A stretch of DNA of 64,000 bases. It comes from CBDCKN01 sp965219035 (GTDB lineage: Bacteria; Gemmatimonadota; Gemmatimonadetes; Longimicrobiales; Gaopeijiaceae). Where the stretch lies: contig CBDCMR010000004.1 in NCBI GenBank assembly GCA_965219035.1, forward strand, positions 372,001 to 436,000, given 5' to 3'. Both the position numbers and the translations under genes were made by a program. The notes beneath the pieces are model-generated. The model saw nothing but the letters and a program-made list of their open reading frames with translations, had not been told where the DNA came from and did no database searches. This document shows, in pieces, positions 34,485 to 43,835 of this stretch (positions are counted from its first letter, which is position 1; every line of letters begins with the position of its first letter).

Positions 34485-35009
34485 TCAGCGCCCGGACGAC
34501 GCCCCGAAGTGGATCAGCACCGTGCTTGCCCCACCACCGGGCTCGAGCGTGAGGACATAGAGCCGGTCGTACTCAGGGTCGGGGATGTCCGAGCTCTCGC
34601 CTCCCAGCAGTCGCACGAGCATCGGTGTCGTGTTCGAGTGACCGCTAACGAAGTGCCGTCCAGGCGTGGCACGGAGTCGCGCGGCGAAGCCCTCGAGGTC
34701 CTGCCCATCGTAGAGCTGGACCACGAGGCCGGACTGCCGCGCAATGGGAGCCGCGGTTGCCCGGGTGCGCTCGAGATCCGTGCTGTGCAGGTGCGTGAGC
34801 CCTGCGTCCCGCAGCATCTCCGCGAGGAGCGCTGCGCGCTCTCGGCCGGCCTCCGAGAGGGCCGGATCCCGGGAGTCGTCCACCTTCTCGGCGTGCCTCA
34901 CGAGGTACACCACCGTGGCGTTGCTCTGTGACCGAGCCCGGTCCGGTATGGTCAGGAACAGGGTCGCGAGGAGAACGCCGCATAGGCTCGGACGGGAAAC
35001 GCTGCGCAT
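34485..35009 (-). CDS. Exported histidine phosphatase (phosphoglycerate-mutase fold)
   Basis: 174 residues. Signal peptide (CGVLLATLFLTIPDRARSQ), then the RHG-type motif VYLVRHAEKVDD with catalytic His, LSEAGRERAALLAEML, SRTRAT-like DLERTRATAAP, and the second catalytic His in HFVSGHSNTTPMLVRLLGG. This matches short SixA-like or broad-specificity phosphatases acting in the periplasm. Substrate unknown. No operon partner: the gene upstream on this strand is missing. Confidence 0.85.
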   Translation of the reverse strand: MRSVSRPSLCGVLLATLFLTIPDRARSQSNATVVYLVRHAEKVDDSRDPALSEAGRERAALLAEMLRDAGLTHLHSTDLERTRATAAPIARQSGLVVQLYDGQDLEGFAARLRATPGRHFVSGHSNTTPMLVRLLGGESSDIPDPEYDRLYVLTLEPGGGASTVLIHFGASSGR

Positions 35010-35278
35010 GGGCTGTGCTTTCTGAGAGGTGGTCGCCGGATCGAACGAAGATCAGCCTGGGGCGGGCACACATCAAGGACGCCTTGCCCCCTGCAACATG
35101 GGACGTCATTACTTGACTGGCACCGACCTCTTCTCTGCGCATACCAACGGAGCCATCCATGATCGATCCGCCGTCGGCCCGCATTCGGGTGGAGCCGGTA
35201 CGGCCCTCGTGTGGGCGAGATCACCGTCGCCGCGACGGGTCGTGGATGTCCTCGGGGTAAGGACTTCGGAGCGAGCTA

Positions 35279-35755
35279 GTGGGGCTCGGGCTGCTTTGCC
35301 TGGCCGCCCTCGCCTCGCCGGCGGTCGGGTCGGCGCAGACCCCCCAGGGGGGCGACTCGGTCCTCGCGGCACCGCGGATGAGCTACGACGCAAATCCGTT
35401 GCGCGCGGCCATGATGGGTCGCGGCTGGCGGGAGCTCTGGCGGGTCCAGGTAAAGACGCAGGTGCTCGACCTCGACGAGTACGCCGGGGGGCTCACCGTG
35501 GTGCGGCGGGGCGGCGGCAAGCAGACGTCGTCCCTGAGGATGCGGGGAGAGGACGGCGTCCTCTACAACTTCCGTTCCATCGACAAGGACGCGGCGCGGG
35601 GGTTGGACCCACTGTTGCAGCGGACCTTCGTGGCCTGGGCGCAACGGGACCAGATCTCGGCCATCTTCCCCATGGCGGCCATCGTGGTGGCCCCCCTCCT
35701 CGGGGCTGCAGACCTCCTTCATCCCGATCCCACGCTGGTGAGCCTGCCAGACGTG
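35279..35755 (+). pseudogene. Exported hypothetical protein, 3' truncated
   Basis: Starts at GTG 35279 with a signal peptide (GLLCLAALASPAVGSAQ). Continues with AGGLTVVRRGGGKQTSSLRM, YNFRSIDKDAARGLDP, DQISAIFPMAAIVVAPLL, DLLHPDPTLVSLPD, a pattern I recall from larger Gemmatimonadota/Bacteroidota hypotheticals that go on for several hundred residues. At about 35755 it runs directly into the opposite strand of an aminotransferase fragment, so the C-terminal part is lost. Confidence 0.6.
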
Positions 35756-36098
35756 ACCCACGGTGGGGAACTCGGCCTGGGACACCACGACCGTGTCACG
35801 GGGAGCGTCGTACGTGAGGGCTCCGGCCACGGCCGCTGTGGCCTGGGACACCGATGTGTAGACCGCGACGTCTCCCGGATCGGCGTTGATCAGTCGAGCG
35901 AAACTCGGCCCGCGCCTTCTCCACTTCCTCGACCCCAGGGGTCCCAGGCCATCCCGTTGTCCCGCCAGGAGTCCAGGTAGCGCTCGGCCGCTTGCCGCAC
36001 CGAGGCCACCTGAGGCCCCTGTGAGCAGTTGTTCATCATCGGGATCGTGGTCTGGAGGACCGGGATCCGGCTCCTCCAGGATTCGATGTCGTAGGACG
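35756..36098 (-). pseudogene. Class V aminotransferase, N-terminal fragment with frameshifts
   Basis: Reads YDIESWRSRIPVLQTTIPMM, NNCSQGPQVASVRQAAERYL, DSWRDNGMAWDPW, then after a shift EEVEKARAEF and, after another, FARLINADPGDVAVYTSVSQ and PRDTVVVSQAEFPTVGHVWQ. This is the N-terminal PLP-domain start of SufS/isopenicillin-epimerase-like enzymes. The PLP lysine region is absent. Meets the truncated gene at 35279 tail to tail. Confidence 0.65.
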
Positions 36099-36344
36099 GT
36101 GTCGGCTGCACTGCTCGGAACGCTCCTCGCCGGTACGGGCAACCGTGGGGCCGTCCCCCGGGCGCCGCCACGAATGGCCAAAGATTCACGACCGGTGGGG
36201 ATGAGGCCAGGGCTCCATGCTACTGGCCTTCTGATCACTGGTCGGTCGTTGTTCCAAATCGCGGTTGAGTTTAGAGTTAGACGTACCTACGCGGTTCGAG
36301 ATCCGGGGCTTCGGCGTCGGATTTTTCGTCCGCACTGGCACGTA

Positions 36345-36725
<381 letters not shown>

Positions 36726-36731
36726 GTTGTT

Positions 36732-36805
<74 letters not shown>

Positions 36806-36868
36806 CTCTTGAAAGACGAGGCCCCGTAAAGCTTTCCAGCCCTGCAGGGCTCCGTCGTCAGGTGCCGC

Positions 36869-37095
36869 TATGAGCGCCGAGGGAGGCGGCGGCTGTTCGT
36901 GATCGATGGCTCGAAAGCGCTCAGGAAGTCTACTTTTAGGGGTTCACTCCAACATGTGTGCACCAGTTCGTGGATCCGCTCGACGAGGCGGCGTATCGCA
37001 CGGGGCGCCAGCGCCGGGAAGAATTTCTCATACTCCGCGAACGCCTCCTCCAGCCTCCCGACGTTGTGGGTCCCAAGCTGCTGTCAACGGCGAAG
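36869..37095 (-). pseudogene. Unrecognised gene fragment cut by IS3 copy B
   Basis: The minus strand encodes LGTHNVGRLEEAFAEYEKFF, PALAPRAIRRLVERIHELVH and WSEPLKVDFLSAFEPS before a stop at 36869. The helical, balanced sequence suggests genuine coding. There is a stop just before the IS junction and no start, so only an internal-to-C-terminal part remains. Confidence 0.35.
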
Positions 37096-37168
37096 CCCTC
37101 TCTGCCAACTTAGGTGAGACACGGAACGAGTAAAGAATTAGAGTAGGGCGAAGGCAGAGAAACCGAGG

Positions 37169-37621
37169 ATGCTGGGACACCGAGAGAGAATGGAAGAGAA
37201 TGGAATCGCCCCACTAACCTGGGAGGGTAAGCGAAGCGCGGCAGCTGCTCCGGACGCGGAGGTGGTAGATAAGCCGACGCGCCGACGGTTTAGTCCGTCG
37301 TACAAGCTGCGGGTCGTCGAAGAAGCGGACCGGTGCACGGAGCCGGGAGAGGTAGGGCGACTCCTGCGACGGGAGGGCTTGTACTCGTCGCACCTGACGA
37401 CATGGCGCAAGGCGGTGCGGAGTGGGTCGCTGAGAGTGCTGTCGAAGAGACGAGGTCGAAAGCCGAGCGAACGGAATCCGCTGGAGGGGAAAGTGCGCAA
37501 GCTGGAGCGCGAGAACACTCGCCTGGAGAAGGAACTCGAGAAGGCGCGCCTGATCATCGACGTCCAGGGAAAAGTTGCAGGGCTGCTGGGATTGAGCCTC
37601 GAGGACGGGACGAACTCGTGA
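37169..37621 (+). CDS. IS3 transposase OrfA (copy B)
   Basis: 150 residues, identical in protein sequence to copy A. HTH plus leucine zipper. GTGA overlap with orfB. Confidence 0.85.
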   Translation: MLGHRERMEENGIAPLTWEGKRSAAAAPDAEVVDKPTRRRFSPSYKLRVVEEADRCTEPGEVGRLLRREGLYSSHLTTWRKAVRSGSLRVLSKRRGRKPSERNPLEGKVRKLERENTRLEKELEKARLIIDVQGKVAGLLGLSLEDGTNS

Positions 37622-38625
37622 AGGCGGCCGAGGCGCTGGCCACGTACGTAGGGGTAAAGCCCGCGTGCGATGCGCTCAGGGTCGCCCGAGCCACGTTCTA
37701 TCGTCGTCGGAGGCCATCGACCGGGCATCAGCAGCCCCGCCCGACCTCAGCCCGTGCCTTGAGCGAGAAGGAACGAGACAAGGTCTTCGACACGCTGTGT
37801 TCGGAGCGATTCGTGGACCGGTCCCCGGCCGAGGTTGTGGCGACCCTGCTCGACGAAGACGTCTACCTGTGCAGCGAACGTACGATGTATCGCGTTCTGG
37901 CCTCCCAAGTGCCAGTTCGAGAGCGCCGAGCGCAGCGGAGTCATCCCGAATACCAGAAACCCGAGTTGATGGCGACGGGCCCGGGCCAGGTCTGGTCCTG
38001 GGATATCACACGGCTGCTGGGGCCGAGGAAGTGGAGCTACTTCTACCTCTACGTCATCATGGACATCTTCAGCCGCTACATCGTGGGATGGATGGTGGCG
38101 GATCGGGAGAACTCGGCCTTGGCCGGGCGCCTGATCCAGCAGAGTTGCCTGAAGCATGGCGTCCAGCCCCAGGTCCTGACCTTGCACTCGGATCGAGGAG
38201 CTCCGATGACGAGCCAATGCACGGCTCAGCTCCTCGCCGATCTCGGGGTGACCCGCTCGCTGAGCCGACCTCAGGTGTCGGATGACAATCCGTTCTCCGA
38301 GGCCCAGTTCAAGACCTTGAAGTACCATCCCTCGTTTCCTGGACGGTTCGAGGATCAGGGCCAGGCCAAAATGTTCTGTCGCTCGTTCTTCCGCTGGTAC
38401 AATGCCGAGCACCGCCATGGCGGCATCTCGATGCTGACCCCCGAACAGGTCCACTTCGGTCACGCCGATCAGGTCATCGCCGGCAGGGAGGCCGTGCTAC
38501 GCGAGGCCTGGGCCGCTCATCCCGACCGCTTCGTCTCCGGTGAGCCGAAGCCCAAACCGCTCCCGGAGGCCGTCTGGATCAATCCTCCAACCCCCTCCCT
38601 CACGACACAGGAGATTGCTCTCTAA
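37618..38625 (+). CDS. IS3 transposase OrfB (copy B)
   Basis: 335 residues with the full DDE triad (WSWDITR, LHSDRG, DNPFSEAQFK). Differs from copy A by a few substitutions such as ADREN for ADRES. Looks intact. Confidence 0.85.
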   Translation: MKAAEALATYVGVKPACDALRVARATFYRRRRPSTGHQQPRPTSARALSEKERDKVFDTLCSERFVDRSPAEVVATLLDEDVYLCSERTMYRVLASQVPVRERRAQRSHPEYQKPELMATGPGQVWSWDITRLLGPRKWSYFYLYVIMDIFSRYIVGWMVADRENSALAGRLIQQSCLKHGVQPQVLTLHSDRGAPMTSQCTAQLLADLGVTRSLSRPQVSDDNPFSEAQFKTLKYHPSFPGRFEDQGQAKMFCRSFFRWYNAEHRHGGISMLTPEQVHFGHADQVIAGREAVLREAWAAHPDRFVSGEPKPKPLPEAVWINPPTPSLTTQEIAL

Positions 38626-38666
38626 TTAATTCCCAAGAGTGTCTCACTGGCGTTGACAGGCTCCGC

Positions 38667-39105
38667 CCCAGCTAAAAAGTCGCTCTCGGTAAGGTCCCCG
38701 GACTCGGCCACCTCAAACTCGAGGTCTGTCGCCTCCCCCAACATCGCGAACGCTGTTTCTATCACGGTCGCAGAGTCGGAGGCGACATCTCCAGGCTGTT
38801 CTCCGGTCGTCGTCGCGGCCGATGGCGGTCGCTGATCTTGGCGCACTGCTCGGGGGTCGGTGTTAAGCGCTCCAATGATGAGAAGTCCACCGACAACAAC
38901 GACTACCGCGAGGCCGGCAGCAAGGATCGCACGCCCGGGGTCCCCATAGACTTCCGCTTGTTTGGGTGTTGGCCTAGCATCTCGGCTGCGCGGTGGCTGC
39001 TCGGTCCTTGAATCGGAGGCGCCGCCTCCTTCCGCACGCGGAGGTGGCCGTCGCGTTTGAGGGCGGGGCCTCGCGTGGGCCCCAGTGTGTGCTGAGACGG
39101 TATTC
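38667..39105 (-). pseudogene. Single-pass membrane protein fragment between two IS elements
   Basis: The minus-strand frame encodes a Pro/Arg-rich N-terminal part, DARPTPKQAEVYGDPGRAIL, a membrane helix (AAGLAVVVVVGGLLIIGAL) and an acidic exported part (SATVIETAFAMLGEATDLEF, EVAESGDLTESDFL). The start lies inside the IS481 end at 39106 and the 3' end runs into IS3 copy B, so both termini are missing. No family recognised. Confidence 0.4.
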
Positions 39106-40300
39106 ACCTGACAGTTGACCACGAGAGAGGACGGTGGCCAGCCGCCCTCGCCGGAGCTAATTGAGAGATGTCGAAGTCACTCACTTAGCACGGGAGAGAA
39201 GATGACCACCGTCCAGGGGGAGAAGATAGCGCGCCGCAAGCTGAGCCTGCTACAGTTGGCCCAGGAGCTCGGCAACGTGAGCAAGGCGTGCAAGATCGTG
39301 GGCTACAGCCGGCAGCAGTTCTACGAGATCAGGAGGAACTTCCAGCTTTACGGGGCCGAGGGGCTGATCGACCAGCTTCCGGGGCCGAAGGGACCGCACC
39401 CGAACCGGGTGAGTGAAGAGATTGAGCAGGCGGTCTTGGCCCACGCCTTGGAGGCTCCGACGCACGGAGCTCAGCGGGTCGCGGACGAGTTGCTGCTCGG
39501 AGGGATCCAGGTGAGCTCAGGAGGCGTACGGGGCGTGTGGAGCCGGCATGGCCTCACCACGAAGCACGAACGGCTGCTCAGGCTCGAAGAGACGGCCAGG
39601 GAACGGAAGCTGAAGCTGACCGACGAGCAGATCGAGCTGCTGGAGCGCTTCAGTCCCGAGTTCCGGGAGCGCCACATCGAAGTCCATTACCCGGGCGACC
39701 TCGTCGCCGTGGACACGTTCTTCGTCGGAACGCTGAAGGGGGTCGGCAAGGTGTACCTGCAGACCGTGCTCGATTGCTTCAGCCGCTACGCCTGGGGCCG
39801 GCTCTACACGAGCAAGCTCCCGCTCACGGCGGTGCAGGTGATGAATAACGACGTGTTGCCGTTCTTCGATGAGCACCGGGTCCGGGTGAAGACCGTGCTC
39901 AGCGACAACGGCCGCGAGTTCTGCGGCCGTCCGGACCGTCACCCATATGAGCTGTTCCTTCAGCTCGAGGACATCGAGCACCGCACGACGAAGGTGGGCA
40001 GGCCCCAGTCCAACGGCTTCATCGAGCGCTTCCACCGCACGCTCCTCGACGAGCACTTGAGGGTGAAGGGCCGCACCACCTGGTACGAGACCGTCGAGGA
40101 GATGCAGCAGGACCTCGAGGCGTATCTGGAGACCTACAACCGGAAGCGGCCGCACCGCGGTCGAGCCATGGAGGGCCGCACGCCCTATCAGGTCTTCAAG
40201 GCCGGTCTCACCGACGCCAGGAAGGCCGCAAAGGCCAGGAAGGAGGAGGCTAAGACGAAGGCAGCCTAGACACAGCTCCGGCGAGGGCCAACTGTCAGGT
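39106..40300 (+). mobile_element. IS481-family element
   Basis: Perfect-to-near-perfect terminal inverted repeats: ACCTGACAGTTGACC at 39106..39120 and its complement GGCCAACTGTCAGGT at 40286..40300 (one mismatch). 1,195 bp with one transposase. No clear target duplication. Inserted between a membrane-protein fragment and a TerB-like fragment. Confidence 0.8.
39202..40269 (+). CDS. IS481-family transposase (DDE)
   Basis: 355 residues from ATG 39202 (GGGAGAGAAG upstream); the longer frame from 39115 overlaps the inverted repeat. N-terminal HTH (LAQELGNVSKACKIVGYSRQ), then the rve core with Asp in DLVAVDTFFVGTLKG, Asp in VLSDNGREFCG and Glu in QSNGFIERFHRTLLDEH. Ends with YNRKRPHRGRAMEGRTPYQV and a Lys/Ala-rich tail. 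Intact. Confidence 0.88.
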   Translation: MTTVQGEKIARRKLSLLQLAQELGNVSKACKIVGYSRQQFYEIRRNFQLYGAEGLIDQLPGPKGPHPNRVSEEIEQAVLAHALEAPTHGAQRVADELLLGGIQVSSGGVRGVWSRHGLTTKHERLLRLEETARERKLKLTDEQIELLERFSPEFRERHIEVHYPGDLVAVDTFFVGTLKGVGKVYLQTVLDCFSRYAWGRLYTSKLPLTAVQVMNNDVLPFFDEHRVRVKTVLSDNGREFCGRPDRHPYELFLQLEDIEHRTTKVGRPQSNGFIERFHRTLLDEHLRVKGRTTWYETVEEMQQDLEAYLETYNRKRPHRGRAMEGRTPYQVFKAGLTDARKAAKARKEEAKTKAA

Positions 40301-40622
40301 CATTACCATCTCTGTACACGGCAAAGCATTTAGGCGATTGCTCCATTTCTGATATTCTGTCCGAATGTGGTTCAGGGTATGCCCACGATCCCACTCTGGG
40401 GCAATACCCAGGAGGACCTCGACATCGGCTTGTTCGGATACACTAGAGTCCAATCCTACGATGCGCTGGTCACGCATTCGCTCAATTTCGTCATAATCCA
40501 ATTCTAGGGACTCCGCCACGCTTCGAATCAGCTTGAGCTCTTCCGAGTCGGCGACGCCGTCCGCAGCCATGACGTCAAAACAGAGTTCAACCGTCTCGTA
40601 CTTTGACGCTCGATCACCTAGG
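40301..40622 (-). pseudogene. TerB/DjlA-type protein, both ends missing
   Basis: The minus strand encodes VELCFDVMAADGVADSEELK, LIRSVAESLELDYDEIERMR, a TerB-like helical domain, then LLGIAPEWDRGHTLNHIRTE and YQKWSNRLNAL, the start of the J-like tail often fused to TerB. The 5' end is replaced by the inverted IS3 fragment (40623..40918), so the ORF now begins with IS codons; the 3' end is cut by the IS481 repeat. Confidence 0.6.
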
Positions 40623-40918
40623 GCGACGAGTACAAGCCCTCCCGTCGCAGGAGTCGCCCTACCTCTCCCGGCTCCGTGCACCGGTCCGCTTCTTCGACGA
40701 CCCGCAGCTTGTACGACGGACTAAACCGTCGGCGCGTCGGCTTATCTACCACCTCCGCGTCCGGAGCAGCTGCCGCGCTTCGCTTACCCTCCCAGGTTAG
40801 TGGGGCGATTCCATTCTCTTCCATTCTCTCTCGGTGTCCCAGCATCCTCGGTTTCTCTGCCTTCGCCCTACTCTAATTCTTTACTCGTTCCGTGTCTCAC
40901 CTAAGTTGGCAGAGAGGG
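40623..40918 (-). mobile_element. IS3-family element, inverted 5' fragment (copy D)
   Basis: 296 bp equal to the left end of copies A-C (from the inverted repeat to about codon 75 of OrfA) in reverse orientation. The break against the TerB fragment is abrupt at 40623. Carries an OrfA stub (40618..40845) that cannot work. Confidence 0.85.
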
Positions 40919-40937
40919 TAGGACATCGACGGCTGCT

Positions 40938-41171
40938 TCAACAGTTCGATCCGTGGCAGAGCGTTGTGCCGAACGTCGTGCCAAGGGAACCGATGCCACC
41001 AGCCTGCTCTCGCTCCGTGAAGTACTCGTACGGGATCTCCCGGAGTTGGGGCCAGAGTGGGACCGTGCGCTTGGAGACCTTGGTCTTCAGTCGCCGCCAC
41101 TCCTGTGGGAATCCGAGACTGCCACCGACGAGGAGGCCTCGCCCAAAGAGGTAAAGATGATCCGTGAGCAT
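40938..41171 (-). pseudogene. Tyrosine recombinase (phage integrase) fragment
   Basis: The minus strand encodes EWRRLKTKVSKRTVPLWPQL then REIPYEY, matching the segment around the first catalytic Arg/Lys region of tyrosine recombinases (TKT..SRRTVPLW.QL..IL..Y). Neither HxxR nor the nucleophile Tyr is found. Lies against the IS3 fragment. Confidence 0.4.
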
Positions 41172-41225
41172 CGGGCCAATGATCCAGAGATGGGATACAA
41201 CAGGTGGCCAAAGTTCAGGCCCGTG

Positions 41226-41285
41226 TAACGCTCATATACCAGGGATTTGCCCACTAGCGCACAACCATGCTTGGGGTGCATAATG
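41226..41285 (+). promoter_or_regulatory. Conserved upstream block P, copy 3
   Basis: TAACGCTCATATACCAGGG, then ATTTGCCCACTAGCG, 11 bp, then TTGGGGTGCATAATG. Same order and 11-bp spacing as copy 1 at 4268. Lies 63 bp before the lipoprotein start at 41348. Confidence 0.6.
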
Positions 41286-41347
41286 AGTTTCATATGCCTC
41301 ACTACGCCGCGCTCTCCCCCGGCGGCAGAACGAAGGGAGACACCTCT

Positions 41348-41812
41348 ATGAAACAGAAGACATCCGCTCTCCTCAAGCTTCTCATACTCGTTCCTCTATT
41401 CGCGATGGTGGCCGCTTGCGGCGGTGGCGATGACGTGGTCGCACCGGAGCCCGACCCGACTGTGTCGGGGAACTGGAGTGGCGACGCGGGCGCTGGAATT
41501 TTCGACCTCAACCTTGAGCAGCAGCCGGATGGGACCGTTACAGGGAGCGGGAGCATCGTCGGGGCCACCCTCTGTCTCGGCCTCACAGTCTTGAATGGAA
41601 CTCACGTCTTCCCGAACATAAGCCTCACCTTTGGTACGGAAGGAGTTCAGGACCTGAATTTCACCGGAACCGTCAACACCCCAACCACGATTGGGGCCAC
41701 ATTGAACGGATCTGGGTTCGACAACGTGAACATCACCCTGGAGAAGCTGATTAACTGCAGCACCTGCCTCGCAACGGGGTTCGGTGACCCGCGAACTGGC
41801 CGCAGTTGTTAG
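41348..41812 (+). CDS. Small lipoprotein
   Basis: 154 residues from ATG 41348. Lipoprotein signal (LLILVPLFAMVAAC) followed by GGGDDVVAPEPDPTVSGNW and a beta-rich domain (NLEQQPDGTVTGSGSI, GTVNTPTTIGATLNGSGFDN). This resembles the small exported beta-barrel-like domain at the C-terminus of the protease at 12437, which also has SGNM/TGSG-type strands; both genes share upstream block P. The last 10-15 codons run into sequence resembling an IS3 right end (41797..41850), so the natural C-terminus may be lost. Function unknown. Confidence 0.65.
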   Translation: MKQKTSALLKLLILVPLFAMVAACGGGDDVVAPEPDPTVSGNWSGDAGAGIFDLNLEQQPDGTVTGSGSIVGATLCLGLTVLNGTHVFPNISLTFGTEGVQDLNFTGTVNTPTTIGATLNGSGFDNVNITLEKLINCSTCLATGFGDPRTGRSC

Positions 41813-41850
41813 ACACTCGGGGGAATCAATTAGAGAGCAGTCTCCCAGGA
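41797..41850 (-). mobile_element. Diverged IS3-like right end
   Basis: The minus strand reads GACTGCTCTCTAATTGATTC then CCCCGAGTGTCT, similar to the right end of the local IS3 element (GATTGCTCTCTAATTAATTC, CCAAGAGTGTCT). No internal IS sequence accompanies it. Likely an old related element's tip. Confidence 0.4.
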
Positions 41851-41967
41851 CCGTCCCCGCGGAGAGCGTAACGAGAAACCAGTTGGCGGCCGTGCTCTTG
41901 GTCGACATGGTGCTCAGGGAGTAGAGGCTCTCCGGTTCCGGTTGGACCCCGTCGCTTCGTCATTGTA

Positions 41968-42675
41968 ATGTGCCGCATGCATTCCACTCGCTCTCACCTC
42001 GCGCTGATCGTTCCGGCTTCGAACACGGTCATGGAGCCCGACTTCCACCGCACGGGGACCAACTTCCCCTGGACGGTGAGCACGTGGCGCATTTTCCTCG
42101 AGAGTGTCACGGAGGAGGCCGAGATCCGCATGCTGCAAGAGGAGCTTCCCAGGTGCCTCACGCAGATCGCAACCACGGCGCCGGACCTGGTGGTCTTCGG
42201 ATGCACTTCCGCCGGGTCCCTGGGCGGGCTCGGACACGACCGGGAGATGATCGATGATATACATGCCCGTACGGGTGCGAGCGTCGTTACCGTGATCAGT
42301 GCGATGCTCGCCGAGTTGGAGGCGATCGGGCCCGGCCGGGTTGCGGTCTTCACCCCCTACCCCGATGAGCTGACGACGAGCGTGACGCGCTGTGTGGCCG
42401 AGGGCGGGTACGAGATCGCATGCGCGAAGGGAATGCAGCTTCGCGACAATGGGGACATCGGTCGAGTGACTCCCACCGAAATCACGAATTTCGTTCGGAC
42501 GGGGATGGCGGGCGTTTCCGCGGACTGTGTCTTTCTTTCCTGCACGAACTGGCGCGGCATCGAAGCGATCGATGTCCTCCGAGGTGCACTCGGTGTGCCC
42601 GTACTCTCCAGCAACCAGGTCACCCTGGAGGCCAGTCGTCGCGAAGCCACGATGGCTCCCCCAGCGAGGTCTTGA
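41968..42675 (+). CDS. Maleate isomerase / Asp-Glu racemase family enzyme
   Basis: 235 residues; ATG 41968 or 41977. Motifs: IVPASNTVMEPDFHR at the N-terminus, first catalytic Cys in VVFGCTSAGSLGG (about 78), second Cys in CVFLSCTNWRGIEAID (about 190), and VLSSNQVTLEA near the end. This is the maleate cis-trans isomerase / arylmalonate decarboxylase superfamily, which uses a Cys pair to isomerise, racemise or decarboxylate small diacids. The C-terminus is slightly shorter than usual. A sodium/solute symporter with a small partner follows 46 bp downstream, so uptake and conversion of a carboxylate is a reasonable guess. Confidence 0.8.
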   Translation: MCRMHSTRSHLALIVPASNTVMEPDFHRTGTNFPWTVSTWRIFLESVTEEAEIRMLQEELPRCLTQIATTAPDLVVFGCTSAGSLGGLGHDREMIDDIHARTGASVVTVISAMLAELEAIGPGRVAVFTPYPDELTTSVTRCVAEGGYEIACAKGMQLRDNGDIGRVTPTEITNFVRTGMAGVSADCVFLSCTNWRGIEAIDVLRGALGVPVLSSNQVTLEASRREATMAPPARS

Positions 42676-42720
42676 TGGGCTTGGAGCCCTCGGTGTAATG
42701 GGGCCAGGAGCGGCTTCGTC

Positions 42721-42834
42721 GTGACTGTCTACCTGATCCTTTTGTCGGCAGCAGGCATCTGCGTCGTTCCGATGGCGCTCATGCTCCTGTTCGAACGCAA
42801 GGAGAAGCGGGAGCAGAACCGGGAGGATCGCTGA
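42721..42834 (+). CDS. Small membrane partner of the symporter
   Basis: 37 residues from GTG 42721: VTVYLILLSAAGICVVPMAL then a basic tail (FERKEKREQNRED). One membrane helix. The stop TGA overlaps the symporter ATG by one base, so the two are translationally coupled. Small one-helix proteins encoded just before SSS-family symporters (PanF-type and others) are known; this looks like one. Also possible: chance ORF, but coupling and composition favour a gene. Confidence 0.55.
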   Translation: MTVYLILLSAAGICVVPMALMLLFERKEKREQNREDR

Positions 42835-43835
42835 TGGACCTCGGGCTTCTCTCGGCCTTCATCGCCTACTCCATCTTCATCCTGGGAGTCGGCGTATGGG
42901 GCTACCGCAAGAAGTCCTTCGAGTCCTACGCCGTGGCCGACCGCACCATGGGCCTGGGCCTGGCGACGAGCGCCTTCGTCGCGACCTTTCTCTCAGCTGT
43001 CACGATCATCGGAGTCTCGGGATACGCGTCGATCAACGGCTGGTCGGCGGCGGCCTTCACCTGCTACGGCTACGCGCTCGGTTGGATCCTCCTTCTCGTG
43101 GCCTCGGGCCGACTGCACCGGGCTCGCCTCACGACCGTGCCGGAGTTCCTGGGTCTGCGCTACGAGTCGACGGGGCTCAGGGCGTTCTCTGCGCTCACCA
43201 TCATTGCCCTCTACTCCATCACCCTCGTCGTTCAACTCCTGGCCATCGGCATCACGATGAACACGCTGATCGGATTGGACACGTCGGTCTCTATCCTGAC
43301 GGTGGGCGTCGTCTTCGTGAGCTATACGATGCTAGGTGGGCTCGCGTCGGTTCTTCGTACCGACCTCGTCCAGGCGGCCCTTCTGGCCGGCGGTGTGCTC
43401 CTGGCGGCAGGCGTTGTCCTTTGGCGAACGGGCGGCGCGGTCGTCACGGCCCCCCCTGCCGACCTGGGAGGCTTCTTTGGCGGCAGCGTGAGCAACACCA
43501 GCGACTTCATCGGATGGATGCTGGTGTGGGGCTTGGGCATCCCGACCCAGTCGTACTATCTACATCGTTTCTACGCGAGCCGGAACGTCCGCGTCGCGCG
43601 CGGTCAGATCGCGTTCGGGGCGATCCTCGTCATGGGGATTCTCCTCTCCGTGATTATGGCCGGGACCGGCGCCGGCATGCTGGTCCCCGCCGACGAGCTC
43701 GGGGATGGAGCCTTCCCATATCTGGTGAAGAACATAATCGGGGGATGGGCCAGTCTCCCGATTCTGCTCGCGATCACCGCGGCGATCCACTCCACGACGG
43801 ACGGGCTCCTACACATCGTCGGCCTCTACTTCGCG
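42834..43835 (+). pseudogene. Sodium/solute symporter (SSS), 5' part, split by IS
   Basis: 334 codons, about eleven membrane helices, with SSS signatures: GYRKKSFESYAVADRTMGLG, FVATFLSAVTIIGVSGYASI, TTVPEFLGLRYES, GGLASVLRTDLVQAALL, GWMLVWGLGIPTQSYYLHRF, AITAAIHSTTDGLLHIVG. The frame is cut at 43835 by a 1,328-bp IS481-like element. Removing the element and one 2-bp duplication rejoins it in frame with 45166..45597 (LYFAV|DVYQP). As it stands the protein would lack its last 145 residues and end in six IS-derived residues. The gene was intact until recently. Confidence 0.85.

Larger units (their letters stand above)
37096..38666 (+). mobile_element. IS3-family element, copy B (complete)
   Basis: Same 1,571-bp element as copy A at a constant offset of 34,756 bp, with only a few substitutions (for example CTA to CTG near 37525, and a Ser to Asn change in OrfB). 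Both ends intact. Confidence 0.9.

Noticed and set aside
32748..34931. 727-codon plus-strand ORF
   Set aside because: Antisense to two well-supported minus-strand genes (membrane protein and histidine phosphatase).
36838..36851. AGCCCTGCAGGGCT palindrome after tRNA-Arg as a terminator
   Set aside because: A pure 14-bp palindrome has no loop bases and no T-run; not convincing.
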